A DNA stretch of 64,000 nucleotides, from the NCBI GenBank assembly GCA_963772225.1, contig CAVYWD010000004.1:372001-436000 (forward strand), written 5' to 3'. A program made the translations under genes and the position numbers. Each line of letters begins with the position of its first letter. Within the stretch, counting starts at the first letter, position 1. Shown one piece after another: positions 35,950 to 45,213 of the stretch. The notes beneath the pieces were generated by a model, which made no database searches, was not told the DNA's origin, and saw only the letters and a list, made by a program, of their open reading frames with translations. The DNA is from CAVYWD01 sp963772225. Its GTDB lineage: Bacteria; Myxococcota; Myxococcia; Myxococcales; UBA5297.

Positions 35950-36726
35950 ATGAGACGCTTGCGCTGGTTTCTGCTCGTGCTCGCCGCTGTCGTTGCCGTT
36001 CTCGGAGCAACCACGGCGGCCACGCTCGCGCTCACGTTCGGCGGCCTCGAGTCGTCGAGCGGTCATGAAGATCTTCCTGGCGGCGCGCGTCTCGTTTCGG
36101 CTGGAGCGTCCAACGTCTACGTGATTCCCGCCGGCGACGGGGTAATGCTCGTCGACTGCGGAGATCAATTCGGAGGCGAAGCGATTGCAGCCGAGCTCGC
36201 GCGCCGCGGCTTGAATGACTCGGCGGTCAAGACGATCCTGCTCACGCACGGGCACCGCGACCACCTTGCGGCCTGCCATCGCTATCCCCAGGCGCGGGTC
36301 TACGCGCTCGCCGAGGAGAGGCCCCTGATAGAGGGCGACGTCGTCGCCAAAGGTCCCGTGTCGCGCTGGCGGGCACCGGCGCGTGACCTCGGCGTTCGCG
36401 TCACCGACCCCCTTCGCGACGGAGACACGCTGTCGATCGGTGACACCGCTGTGGCGGTGTATCGCGTGCCGGGCCACACGGGCGGTAGCGCGGCGTTTCT
36501 CATCAATCGCGTGCTCTTTCTCGGCGACGCCGCTTTGGGCGTCGAGAGCGGAGGCACGCACCTGCGACCGGCAGCGTGGATCTTCAGCGATGACCGTGAA
36601 GAGGCCAATGCCTCTCTCGTTCAACTGGCGCGGCGGCTCGCCGGCACGGGCTCGGTGGCCGCCATCGCCTTCGGTCACTCCGGCCCGGCGCAAAGCTCGA
36701 CGCCGCTCGATGAGCTCGCTCGCTGA
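35950..36726 (+). CDS. metallo-beta-lactamase-fold hydrolase, membrane-anchored or exported
   Basis: A 258-aa protein from ATG 35950, 2 nt after the DUF2141 stop. An N-terminal hydrophobic segment (RWFLLVLAAVVAVLGATTAA) serves as signal or anchor. The zinc ligands are visible: ILLTHGHRDHLAAC (HxHxDH), VPGHTGGSAAFL, FLGDAALG and the last His in IAFGHSGPA. Family members hydrolyse thioesters, lactams, phosphodiesters and lactones. Substrate is not evident. Its place between an ABC ATPase and its permease suggests it modifies the exported compound. Confidence 0.82.
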   Translation: MRRLRWFLLVLAAVVAVLGATTAATLALTFGGLESSSGHEDLPGGARLVSAGASNVYVIPAGDGVMLVDCGDQFGGEAIAAELARRGLNDSAVKTILLTHGHRDHLAACHRYPQARVYALAEERPLIEGDVVAKGPVSRWRAPARDLGVRVTDPLRDGDTLSIGDTAVAVYRVPGHTGGSAAFLINRVLFLGDAALGVESGGTHLRPAAWIFSDDREEANASLVQLARRLAGTGSVAAIAFGHSGPAQSSTPLDELAR

Positions 36727-36764
36727 GAACGACTCGCAAGGAACCGACAGAAAGGTCGAGAACC

Positions 36765-39161
36765 ATGAAATCGTCATCGACTCCGTTTATAGCAGCGCCG
36801 CGCTGGCGTAAACTTGCCCGTGACCTTGCCGCCGAAAAGAGCCGCATGGTGCTCATGGTGGCAGCCATCACCGTGAGCCTCGTAGCGGTGGGTGGTGTGC
36901 TCGGCGCCTATTCGATTTTGACGCGCGAGATCGCCGTCAACTATCTCGGCACTCATCCCGCCGACGCTACGCTCGAAATCGACAGCGGGGTCGACGCCAC
37001 TGTCTTGGAGCTCGTTCGCAAGCAGCCCGAGGTCGCCGAGGCCGAGGCTCGAGACGTGGTGATGGCGCGCATGCGCGTCGGAGAAGGTTGGCGGCCGTTG
37101 TTGCTCTTCGTCGCCGGCGACTTCCGAAACATTCGGCTCAACACCTTCCGTTCCGAGAGCGGCGCCTGGCCGCCGAGCGAGGGTGGGATGCTGGTCGAAA
37201 GGTCAGCGCTCCCAGTCGTGAATGCCGTCCCCGGTCAGGCGGTGCTGGTCAAGACGCCGAACGGCGCTGCTCGCGACATTCGAGTCGAGGGGATCGTCCA
37301 TGACCCGGGTCTCGCTCCGGCATGGCAGGAGCGAATGGCCTACGGCTACATCACGCCGGCGACGCTGGCCGCGCTCGGTGAACCCCCCGTACTGCACGAG
37401 CTGCGCGTGGCGTTTGTCGGCACCGGCCTCGATGAACGGTTCGTCGAAGCCCGGGCCGCCGAGCTTGCCAAGCTGCTCGGCAGGCAGGGCCACGAGGTGC
37501 ACGAGGTGCGGGTGCCGCCCCTTGCTGAGCACCCCCACCAGAAGCAGATGACGACGCTGCTCGTGCTCATGTTGGGCTTCGCCCTCATGGCGCTCGTCTT
37601 GAGCGGCATCCTGGTCGCCACCTCGCTCGCCGCGATGCTCGCCCGCCAGGTGCGAGAGATTGGCGTCATGAAGACCATCGGCGCACAGACGCGGCAGATC
37701 GCCGCGCTCTATCGCACACTCGTCGGCGTGCTGGGGGCCGTGTCGGTGCTGATAGCGATGCCCGCGGGGATCGCGGTGGCGCGCCTCTTGTCGCGGGCGG
37801 TCGGGCGATTGTTGAACTTCGATCTTACGAGCTCGGCGCTGCCATGGTGGGTGTATGCGACGCAGCTCGTTGCAGGCGTAATCGTGCCAGTCGCAATTGC
37901 CGCGGTGCCGATTCGACGAGCCAGCCGCATCACGGTTCGCGAGGCCATCGAGCAGCACGGCGTCAGCACGGACATGCTGAGCCCGCGCATGTCGTCCTTG
38001 CCTTTTGCCTTGCGCAACGCGCTTCGGCGGCCGACGCGTCTCGCGCTCACGCTCGGGCTCTTGGCGTCCGGCGGCGCGATGTTCATGACCGCGCTGAACG
38101 TGTCGCGCGGCTGGGAAAGGAATCTCGCCAAGATCCCCGAGACCCGCTTCTACGACTTCGATGTACGCCTGCATGCTCCCGTGCCGGTGTCGCTCGCGGA
38201 CCAGCTTCGCCGCGTTGAAGGCGTTGCGCGAGTGGAGGCCTGGGGATTCAGCCCGGCTGCGTTCGTGCGGCCGGGTCAAGTCGACATCGTGCGCAGCTAC
38301 CCGGATCGGGGCCACGGCAGCCTATCCCTGATGGCGCCGCCGGCAGGCACGCCGCTCGTCCGCTTTCCGGTGCTCGAAGGCCGGTGGCTCGAGCCGGGCG
38401 ACACGAGCGCCGTCGTGCTCAATCACACGGCGCGGGCGCAGCTTCCAGGTATCAAGCTGGGAGACGAAGTCGCGATCTCGCTCGACGGCCAGCCCTCGAC
38501 CTGGCGCGTGGTTGGCATCGTGGAGGAGGTCGGATCGCCGGGTGTGGCCTACGTGACGGACCAGGCCTTTGCCGCCGCGACCGGCACGGCGGGAAAGGCC
38601 AAAATCTACCGCATCGTGCAAAGCCCCGCGGCGAAGCAGGCGCACGCCAGGATCATGCCAGAGATCGAGAGTGCTCTCGCCGCGAGCGGCGCCCCTGTGG
38701 ACGTCGTCATACCGCTCGTCGAGCTGAGCTCGGCAATTGGCGGCCACGTGCAGATCCTCATCCTCTCGCTCGTGGCGATGGCCATTGTCATGGCCATCGT
38801 CGGAATGCTGGGGCTGGGGTCGACGATGAGTATCAATGTCATCGAGCGGACGCGGGAGATCGGAGTCATGACGGCCATTGGCGCCACGCCGCGCCGCATC
38901 CTGCGCACCATCGCCGGGGAGGCCGCCTTCATCGCCGGAGCCAGCGGCGTTCTGGCGCTTGGTCTAGCTGTGCCGCTGACGGCCGGCCTCGATTGGCTGG
39001 TAGGTATCCTCGGGTTTCTGGCGCCACTGCCGTTCGTCGTGGCGGGTGCGCCCATCGCCTACTGGACCATGCTGCTGGCGTTGGTGACGGCGATGGCGAC
39101 TCTGCTGCCGGCGAGCCGTGCTTCGAGCATTACGGTGCGCGAAGCGCTGGCGCATCTATAG
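36765..39161 (+). CDS. FtsX-type ABC transporter permease
   Basis: A 798-aa permease with two FtsX units. The N-terminal helix (MVLMVAAITVSLVAVGGVLG) precedes a large periplasmic domain. The first three-helix block has QMTTLLVLMLGFALMALVLS, VREIGVMKTIGAQTRQIAAL and a VAVARLLSRAVG-like stretch. A second helix near residue 440 begins unit two, whose block reads ILILSLVAMAIVMAIVGMLG and TREIGVMTAIGATPRRILRT. The tail ASSITVREALAHL is typical. It works with the ATPase at 34602. Last gene of the operon. Confidence 0.88.
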   Translation: MKSSSTPFIAAPRWRKLARDLAAEKSRMVLMVAAITVSLVAVGGVLGAYSILTREIAVNYLGTHPADATLEIDSGVDATVLELVRKQPEVAEAEARDVVMARMRVGEGWRPLLLFVAGDFRNIRLNTFRSESGAWPPSEGGMLVERSALPVVNAVPGQAVLVKTPNGAARDIRVEGIVHDPGLAPAWQERMAYGYITPATLAALGEPPVLHELRVAFVGTGLDERFVEARAAELAKLLGRQGHEVHEVRVPPLAEHPHQKQMTTLLVLMLGFALMALVLSGILVATSLAAMLARQVREIGVMKTIGAQTRQIAALYRTLVGVLGAVSVLIAMPAGIAVARLLSRAVGRLLNFDLTSSALPWWVYATQLVAGVIVPVAIAAVPIRRASRITVREAIEQHGVSTDMLSPRMSSLPFALRNALRRPTRLALTLGLLASGGAMFMTALNVSRGWERNLAKIPETRFYDFDVRLHAPVPVSLADQLRRVEGVARVEAWGFSPAAFVRPGQVDIVRSYPDRGHGSLSLMAPPAGTPLVRFPVLEGRWLEPGDTSAVVLNHTARAQLPGIKLGDEVAISLDGQPSTWRVVGIVEEVGSPGVAYVTDQAFAAATGTAGKAKIYRIVQSPAAKQAHARIMPEIESALAASGAPVDVVIPLVELSSAIGGHVQILILSLVAMAIVMAIVGMLGLGSTMSINVIERTREIGVMTAIGATPRRILRTIAGEAAFIAGASGVLALGLAVPLTAGLDWLVGILGFLAPLPFVVAGAPIAYWTMLLALVTAMATLLPASRASSITVREALAHL

Positions 39162-39521
39162 AGGCCGCGGCAATAGCCGCACCCGACGAGCGAAATCGAG
39201 AGGAGCGAGACTCATGCAGTTAATCTTCGGCCCCGCCAGAGCCCTTGCCGCTCTGGGGCGCCACACCCGAGCCCGTCGCGGTGGACGCAGCGCCCGTTCC
39301 CGTCCCCGACCCCGTCAACGAAACCGGTCCCGATCCCGCTCCCGGCTCTGTGATCTTCCCTCCATCGCGCCCAGATCCTCGGCGCCTGCGGGCGGGCCAT
39401 TTCCCTTCGCCGCGAAATCATCTGCACGCCGGCGAAGACTCCATGCTCCCAATCCCTGGAATGCCTGACCCGGGTCCGGAGCCTGGGGTCCAAAGGCGGC
39501 GACCCCGAGTCTACCGACAGG
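39162..39521. other. 360-bp spacer with a Pro-rich frame
   Basis: One frame on the plus strand (from about 39245) reads PEPVAVDAAPVPVPDPVNET and PDPGPEPGVQ. Proline-dipeptide repeats suggest a fragment of an exported or cell-wall-spanning linker, but no start or domain is visible. Nothing else recognised. Confidence 0.3.
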
Positions 39522-40794
39522 TCAGAACCGGACCAGCCCCTCCTGCCCTGCGGCCTGCTCCACCGCAGCCAGCGCATGGGCGCGGTCGGCCAAGGCATCG
39601 AGGTAAGCGAGGTTCACGTCGGAGTCGGTGCGCTGCGCGATGAGCACCTCGACGAGCGTGGCCCCGCCGCGCTGATAGTTGTAGAGCGTCATCTCGAGCA
39701 CCGACTTGGAGCGGGAGAGGGTGCCGCTCTCGTAGACCGCGACGCGTCGCGCGGCCGCGCCGAAGAGGGCCAGCGCCTGGCCGAGCTCGCTCTCGGCCCG
39801 CGCCTTCACGGCCTCGCGCTGATGCTCGGCCTGCCGCCGAGCGCTGCGCGCCGCCTCGAGCTCGCCTTTGTAGATTCGGGAGAACGGCAGCGGAATGCTC
39901 AAGGAGGCGCCGACGAGGTCGGTGGCGGGCTGGTCCGGGTCGCCGGCCATCGCGAAGTTGTGCTGCCAGCTCGCGCCCACCGAGACGTCGATGGTGCGGT
40001 TGGCCTGCGCCTGCTCCACCTGGCGCTCGGCGGCCTCCACCCGCTTCGCCGCCGCGCGCACGTCCGAACGCTGGTCCAGCGCTGCGATCAAGGGAGCCGC
40101 CTCGAGAGCGGCCGGCGCGGCCCGAAGGTCGCCGACGATGGCGAGCTCGGCGTGGCCCGCCTGTGCTCCGGCGCCGAGCAGCTGCATCAGAGCGACGTCC
40201 GCCGCCTGCCTTTCGCCGCGCGCCGCCAGGACCTCGGCCTGGAACTGCTGCGCCTCGACCTGGGATTGCAGGAGCGCCGCCTCGGCGATGTCTCCCGACT
40301 TCAGCCGCTGCTCGTTGACTGCCACCAGCTGGTCCAGGCTCGAGAGCGAGCTCTCCTTCTGCGCCACGACCCGCCGCGTGCGCAGCGCCTCGATGAAGGC
40401 GTTCGCCGCCTGCGCTCGGAGCGCGCGCGCGGCGTCCTCGGTGTCCAGGCCCGCCGCCGCGAACCCCGCCGTCGCCGTGGCGATCCGCGCCGAGCGCTTG
40501 CCGCCCAGCTCGATGGGGACGCTGAGCTGCACTCCGGTGGCCGTGGGGTTTCCGCGCCGGCTGACGTCGAACTGGGCGAGCCCGGCGGTCAGCTGTGGAT
40601 CCGGAGAGACCTTGGCGACGTCGATCTGCGCGCGGGCGACCTGTGCGCTCTCCCGCGCCGCCGCGAGGTCTTGGGTTCTTGGCCAGGGCGCGGGCGAGAT
40701 AGGTGCGGTAGTCGAGCTCCTCGCCGGCGCTCGCCGGCGCGGCGAGCAGGCAGGCGAAGAGGCTCAGCGCGGCCCCGCGGGCTCGAGCCCTCAT
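39522..40794 (-). pseudogene. czcC: CzcC-type outer-membrane factor, one-base frameshift near the 5' end
   Basis: ATG 40794 overlaps the czcA stop (ATGA) and gives a signal peptide (RGAALSLFACLLAAPASA) and ELDYRTYLARALAKNP. One extra base near 40671 then throws the frame. Coding resumes with GVQLSVPIELGGKRSARIAT and continues intact through QSQVEAQQFQAEVLAARGER, SWQHNFAMAGDPDQPATDLV and LYNYQRGGATLVEVLIAQRT to 39522. Deleting one base restores a 423-aa TolC-family protein, the outer-membrane exit duct for the CzcBA pump. All else is healthy, so a recent mutation or a sequencing error is likely. Confidence 0.82.
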
Positions 40795-43700
40795 GGCGAC
40801 ACCTCCGCCCCGCGGAACTTTCGCTCGACCACGAGGTAAAGGACCGGCAGCACGACCAGCGTCAGCAGCGTGGCGCTCACCAGGCCGCCCACCACCACCG
40901 TCGCCAGCGGCCGCTGCACGTCCGAGCCGATGCCGTGGGCCAGCGCCGCCGGGAGCAGGCCGAAGGTGGCCACCGTCGCCGTCATGAGCACCGGCCGCAG
41001 CCGCTCCGAGGCGCCGCGCACTACGGCCAGCGGGAGGGCCATCCCCGCGTCGCGCGCGCGGTTGAGCGCCGAGACCATGATCACCCCGTTCTGCACCGCC
41101 ACCCCGAAGAGCGCGATGAAGCCCACCGCGCTCGAGACGTTCAGGGTCATGCCGCGCAGGTGCAGCGCCACCATGCCGCCGAGCAGCGCCAAGGGGACGC
41201 TCACCAGGATCAGGCCGGCGTGGCGCAGCGTCCCGAACGCGCCGTAGAGCAGCAGGAAGATGACGGCCAGGACCATGGGCAGGATGACCGCGAGCCGCGC
41301 CTGCGCGCGCTGCTGGTTCTCGAACTGCCCGCCCCAGCTCACCTGGAGCGACGGGACGCCGGGCGGGACCAGGCCGGCGACGAGCGGCTGCGCCTCCTTG
41401 AGAAAGCTCGACAGGTCGCGCCCGCGCAGGTCGAGGCGCACCGTCATGTGGCGGCGGTTCATCTCGCGGGTGATGGTGCTCTCGCCGTCGCGCAAGCCCA
41501 GGTGCGCCACCTGCGACAGGGGGATGCGCTGGCCGTCGGGCGCGGTGAGCATGAGGTTGCCGATGCTCTCGGGGCTGCCGCGCGCCTCGGCCAGGTAGCG
41601 CGCGGTCACGTCGTAGCGCCGCTCGCCCTGGAAGATCTGCCCGATGGGCCGGCCGCCGATGCCGGTCTCGATGAGGTCGGCGATGTCCGAGACGTTGATG
41701 CCGAAGCGGGCCGCGGCGGCGCGGTCGACCTCGATCTGCAGCTGCGGCAGCGGCGGCTCCTGGTCCACGGTCACGTCCGCCGCGCCCGGCACCGCCTCCA
41801 GCGCCGCGGCGACCTTGCCGGCGACGGCGCGGGTGGCCTTGAAGTCGCGCCCGTAGATCTTCACCACGAGCTCGCTGTGGGCGCCGGCGACCTTGTCGTT
41901 GACCATGTCGATCATCGGCTGGGAGAAGCCGACCGTCAGGCCGGGCAGCTCTTTGTAGCGGCGCTCCAGCGCGCCGATCAGGCCGTGCTTGGTCACCCCG
42001 GGGCGCCAGAGCGACTGCGGCTTGAGCCCGACGAAGGCCTCGATGTGCGAGGGGCTCCAGGGGTCCATGCCGTCGTCCGCCCGGCCGAGCTGGGTGACGA
42101 TGGTGCTTACCTCGGGCAGCTCGCGGGTCGCGCTGCGCAGCTGACCGGCCATCTCGCTCGCCTTCTCCAGCGAGATGCCGGGCGGCAGCATCACCTGGAG
42201 CCAGAGCGAGCCCTCGTCGAGCTCGGGCAAGAACTCGCGGCCGACGAGGAGCGCCAGCACCACCGCGAGGGCCACCGCGCCCGCGCCGGGGATCAGCGCG
42301 CGGCGAGGGGCGCGCAAGAGCCACTCGAGGAGCCGCTCATAGCGGGCGCGCAGCCAGTTCAGCGGCCGGTTCTGGAAGACCCGCCGAGGCTTCCGGAAGG
42401 CGAAGAGCGCCAACCCGGGGATCAGCGTCAGCGCGACCAGCGCCGCCCCGGTGAGCGCGTAGCCGACCGTGTAGGCCATGGGCGTGAAGAGCTTGCGCTC
42501 GACGCGCTGGAAGGCGAAGAGCGGCAGGTAGGCGGTGATGATGATGGCCGTGGCGAAGAACATGGGGCGCGCGACCTGCAGCGCCGCCTCGCGCACCTGG
42601 GGCTCGCCGAGCGTCGCCGCCGGCTCCTCCTCGCGCCGCCGCAGCACGTTCTCCAGCACCACGATCGCCCCGTCGACGAGGATGCCGAAGTCGATGGCGC
42701 CCAGCGACAAGAGGTTCGCCGGGATGTCGGTCGTGGCCATGAGGATGAACGCGACCAACAGCGACAAGGGGATGGTGAGCGCGATGAGCAAGGCGCTGCG
42801 CGGGCTGCCCAGGAAGAGCAGCAGGATCAAAATGACGAGGCCCATGCCCTCGAGCAGGGTGTGCGAGACGGTGTGGACGGTGGTGTGCACCAGGTCCGTG
42901 CGGTCCAGGTACGGGACGATCTTGACGTCCGCCGGCAGCTCGCCGCCGTTGAGCTCGGCGACCTTCGCGTGCAGGCTCTCGAGCACGCGCGAGGGGTTGG
43001 AGCCGCGCAAGAGCAGGGCGATCCCGGTGACGACGTCGGGCGCCTCGTCCTTGCCGGCGATGCCTTTGCGCGTGAGCGCGCCGAGCTGCAGCTTGCCCAG
43101 GTCCTTCAGGAAGAGCGGCGTGCCCTGCACCGAGGTGACCACGATGTTGCCCAGGTCGTCGAGCGAGCGGATGAGCCCGATGCCGCGGACCACCGCCGCT
43201 TGCTCGCCGCGCACCAGCAGGCTGCCGCCGGCGTTGGCGTTGTTCGCCTTGATGGCGCCGATGACCTGCTGCAGCGAGAGGTTGTACTGGGCGAGCTTGG
43301 CTGGGTCGAGGGCGAGCTGGAACTCGGTGGTCTCACCGCCGAAGTTGCTCACGTCGGCGACGCCGAAGACCTGCTTCAGGGCGGGGATGACGGTCCAGGT
43401 CTGCAGCTCGGTCAGCTCGCGCACCGAGCGCGACTTGGACTCCAGCGTGTACCGGTAGATCTCGCCGATGGCCGAGGTGAGCGGGTCGAGCACGGGGCTC
43501 GCGCCCTCGGGCAGCTCGGCGTTGGCCACCCGCTCGCGGATGCGCGTGCGCGCCCAGTAGTCGTCGACCCCGTCGCGGAAGACCAGGGTGATGAGCGAGA
43601 GCCCGAAGGTGCTGCGCGAGCGCAGGACCATCAGCCCGGGGATGCCGTTGAGCTCGCGCTCCAGGGGGACGGTGATCTGCTCCTCCACCTCTTCGGCGGC

Positions 43701-43868
43701 GTGGCCCGGGTGCTGGGTGATCACCTGTGCCTGGGTGTCGGAGATGTCGGGGTAGGCCTCGATGGACAGGGTGGTGAACGAGTAGATGCCGAAGACGGCC
43801 ACCAGCAGGAACGCGAAGAGGGTGAGCCAACGCTTCGAGAGACAGACGGAGACGAGGCGCTCAATCAT
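40791..43868 (-). CDS. czcA: CzcA-type heavy-metal RND efflux pump
   Basis: A complete 1025-aa RND transporter. The start RLVSVCLSKRWLTLFAFLLV and AYPDISDTQAQVITQHPGHA are standard. Helix 4 carries GAIDFGILVDGAIVVLENVL, the DFGxxVDG...E signature of divalent-cation (Zn/Co/Cd/Ni) HME-RND pumps rather than the Cu/Ag type. Twelve membrane helices and two large periplasmic loops are present. It uses the proton gradient to extrude metal from the periplasm through CzcC with CzcB as adaptor. Starts 15 nt after czcB. Confidence 0.93.
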   Translation of the reverse strand: MIERLVSVCLSKRWLTLFAFLLVAVFGIYSFTTLSIEAYPDISDTQAQVITQHPGHAAEEVEEQITVPLERELNGIPGLMVLRSRSTFGLSLITLVFRDGVDDYWARTRIRERVANAELPEGASPVLDPLTSAIGEIYRYTLESKSRSVRELTELQTWTVIPALKQVFGVADVSNFGGETTEFQLALDPAKLAQYNLSLQQVIGAIKANNANAGGSLLVRGEQAAVVRGIGLIRSLDDLGNIVVTSVQGTPLFLKDLGKLQLGALTRKGIAGKDEAPDVVTGIALLLRGSNPSRVLESLHAKVAELNGGELPADVKIVPYLDRTDLVHTTVHTVSHTLLEGMGLVILILLLFLGSPRSALLIALTIPLSLLVAFILMATTDIPANLLSLGAIDFGILVDGAIVVLENVLRRREEEPAATLGEPQVREAALQVARPMFFATAIIITAYLPLFAFQRVERKLFTPMAYTVGYALTGAALVALTLIPGLALFAFRKPRRVFQNRPLNWLRARYERLLEWLLRAPRRALIPGAGAVALAVVLALLVGREFLPELDEGSLWLQVMLPPGISLEKASEMAGQLRSATRELPEVSTIVTQLGRADDGMDPWSPSHIEAFVGLKPQSLWRPGVTKHGLIGALERRYKELPGLTVGFSQPMIDMVNDKVAGAHSELVVKIYGRDFKATRAVAGKVAAALEAVPGAADVTVDQEPPLPQLQIEVDRAAAARFGINVSDIADLIETGIGGRPIGQIFQGERRYDVTARYLAEARGSPESIGNLMLTAPDGQRIPLSQVAHLGLRDGESTITREMNRRHMTVRLDLRGRDLSSFLKEAQPLVAGLVPPGVPSLQVSWGGQFENQQRAQARLAVILPMVLAVIFLLLYGAFGTLRHAGLILVSVPLALLGGMVALHLRGMTLNVSSAVGFIALFGVAVQNGVIMVSALNRARDAGMALPLAVVRGASERLRPVLMTATVATFGLLPAALAHGIGSDVQRPLATVVVGGLVSATLLTLVVLPVLYLVVERKFRGAEVSP

Positions 43869-43883
43869 GGAAAAGGTTCGCTC

Positions 43884-44999
43884 TCAAGGAAGCAGGATCG
43901 TGCTGGCGGTGACGATGCGCTCGCCGGCGGTCAGGCCGGACGCGATGCAGGTGCCGCCGGGGAGCGGCTCGCCCACCTCCACCGCGCGCCGCTCGAACTC
44001 CCAGGGCGCCTTCTCCACGAAGAGGAAGCTCTTGTCCCCGCGCAGCTGCAGCGCCGCGGGCGGGACCAGGAGCTCCGGCGACTCGGCCGGGCGCAGGGTC
44101 ACGCGGGCGAACATCCCGGGTTTGATTCGGCCCGCGGGGTTGTCGAGCCGGATGCGCACCTTCACCGTGCGCGTCTCCGGCGCGAGCACCTCGCCGATGA
44201 GCTGGACCTTCCCGGCGATGGGCTGGCCGGGGTAGGCGTTGAGCTCGACCCGCGCCTCCTCGCCCACGGCGACGCGCTGGATGTCCTTCTCCGGCACGCT
44301 GGCGGCGACCCAGAGGCTCGAGAGGTCGGCCACGGTCATCAGCACGGCGGCCGGGTCGTTCTGGTACTGCCCGGGCGCGGTCGCGAGGTCGATGATCCGC
44401 CCGGAGATGGGCGCGCGGACGGTCAGCGGCTTGCCGACGTCGCCGGGGCTCATGCCCAGCAGATGCAGCCGGGTGCTCGCGCGCTCGAGCTCGCTCCGGG
44501 CGACCTCGCGGTCGGTCTGCGATTGCTCGAGCTCCTTCTCCGCGCCGATGCCGTGGGCTCGCAGGTCCTTCTGGCGCAGGAGGCTGCGCTCGGCCTGGGC
44601 GTCGGCGGACTTGGCCTTGAGGTAGTCCGACTGCGCGGCGATGAGGTCCGCGGAATCGAGCGCGAAGAGCGGCGCCCCCTGCTGGACCGCCTCGCCCAGG
44701 TGGACGAAGAGCGTGACGACGCGGCCCACGAGCGGGGGCGAGATCCGCGCCATCTTGGCGGGGTCGGCCTCGGCCGTCGCCGGGACGTTGAGCTCGTGGC
44801 GCACCGGCTGCGCGGCGATCGCCTCCACCGAGAGGCGCGAGCGCAGGGGCGAGCGGGGCGGGATGACGATCATTCCGTCGCGTTGCTCGAGGGGCAAAGG
44901 GTCGGCTGCGGGAAGCGCTTTCGCGTCCGGATTGCACCCGCTCAAGAGGGAAGAGAACAGGGCCGTGGCAAGCGCCAACCCTGCGGCGATGGGCTTCAT
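43884..44999 (-). CDS. czcB: CzcB-type periplasmic adaptor lipoprotein
   Basis: A 371-aa protein from ATG 44999 with lipobox ATALFSSLLSGC. The membrane-fusion plan follows: RISPPLVGRVVTLFVHLGEA and VQQGAPLFALDSADL (lipoyl half 1), a helical hairpin (AERSLLRQKDLRAHGIGAEK), LTVRAPISGRIIDLATAPGQ (lipoyl half 2), then beta-barrel and membrane-proximal domains ending ASGLTAGERIVTASTILL. No extra N-terminal metal-binding His cluster is present. It links CzcA to CzcC. The upstream 5' region holds three CGAAAGTC copies. Confidence 0.9.
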   Translation of the reverse strand: MKPIAAGLALATALFSSLLSGCNPDAKALPAADPLPLEQRDGMIVIPPRSPLRSRLSVEAIAAQPVRHELNVPATAEADPAKMARISPPLVGRVVTLFVHLGEAVQQGAPLFALDSADLIAAQSDYLKAKSADAQAERSLLRQKDLRAHGIGAEKELEQSQTDREVARSELERASTRLHLLGMSPGDVGKPLTVRAPISGRIIDLATAPGQYQNDPAAVLMTVADLSSLWVAASVPEKDIQRVAVGEEARVELNAYPGQPIAGKVQLIGEVLAPETRTVKVRIRLDNPAGRIKPGMFARVTLRPAESPELLVPPAALQLRGDKSFLFVEKAPWEFERRAVEVGEPLPGGTCIASGLTAGERIVTASTILLP

Positions 45000-45011
45000 G
45001 GACCGACCTCG

Positions 45012-45042
45012 AGACTTTCGAAGTTTCGGACTTTCGGACTTT
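45012..45042 (-). repeat. CGAAAGTC triplet repeat before czcB
   Basis: On the minus strand CGAAAGTC occurs three times in about 30 bp immediately upstream of the czcB start. It may be a binding site or a slippage product. Confidence 0.4.
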
Positions 45043-45213
45043 CGGAACAGGGGACGCCCAGGGCGCTTTCGCGCGCGCGAGCGAACCCCTGGTTCCATTT
45101 CGTGGAGCTCTTTGCGCGCTGAAACCTTGGGCGCAAGAAGCGGGATTTCGCGGCAGACGCGCGCCCCCGAGAGCGTGTCGGGCGGCGATCTGCGTGGAGA
45201 AGAAAGGAGACGG

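Noticed and set aside
35338..36726. A 462-aa DUF2141-hydrolase fusion protein
   Set aside because: The middle third is out-of-frame text; the true DUF2141 end lies in the next frame and the hydrolase has its own start at 35950.
39576..45122. Very long open frame (1848 codons) on the plus strand across the czc region
   Set aside because: It is exactly antisense to czcC, czcA and czcB, has low-complexity Arg/Gly/Asp/Ala text and no domain. High GC content produces such shadows.
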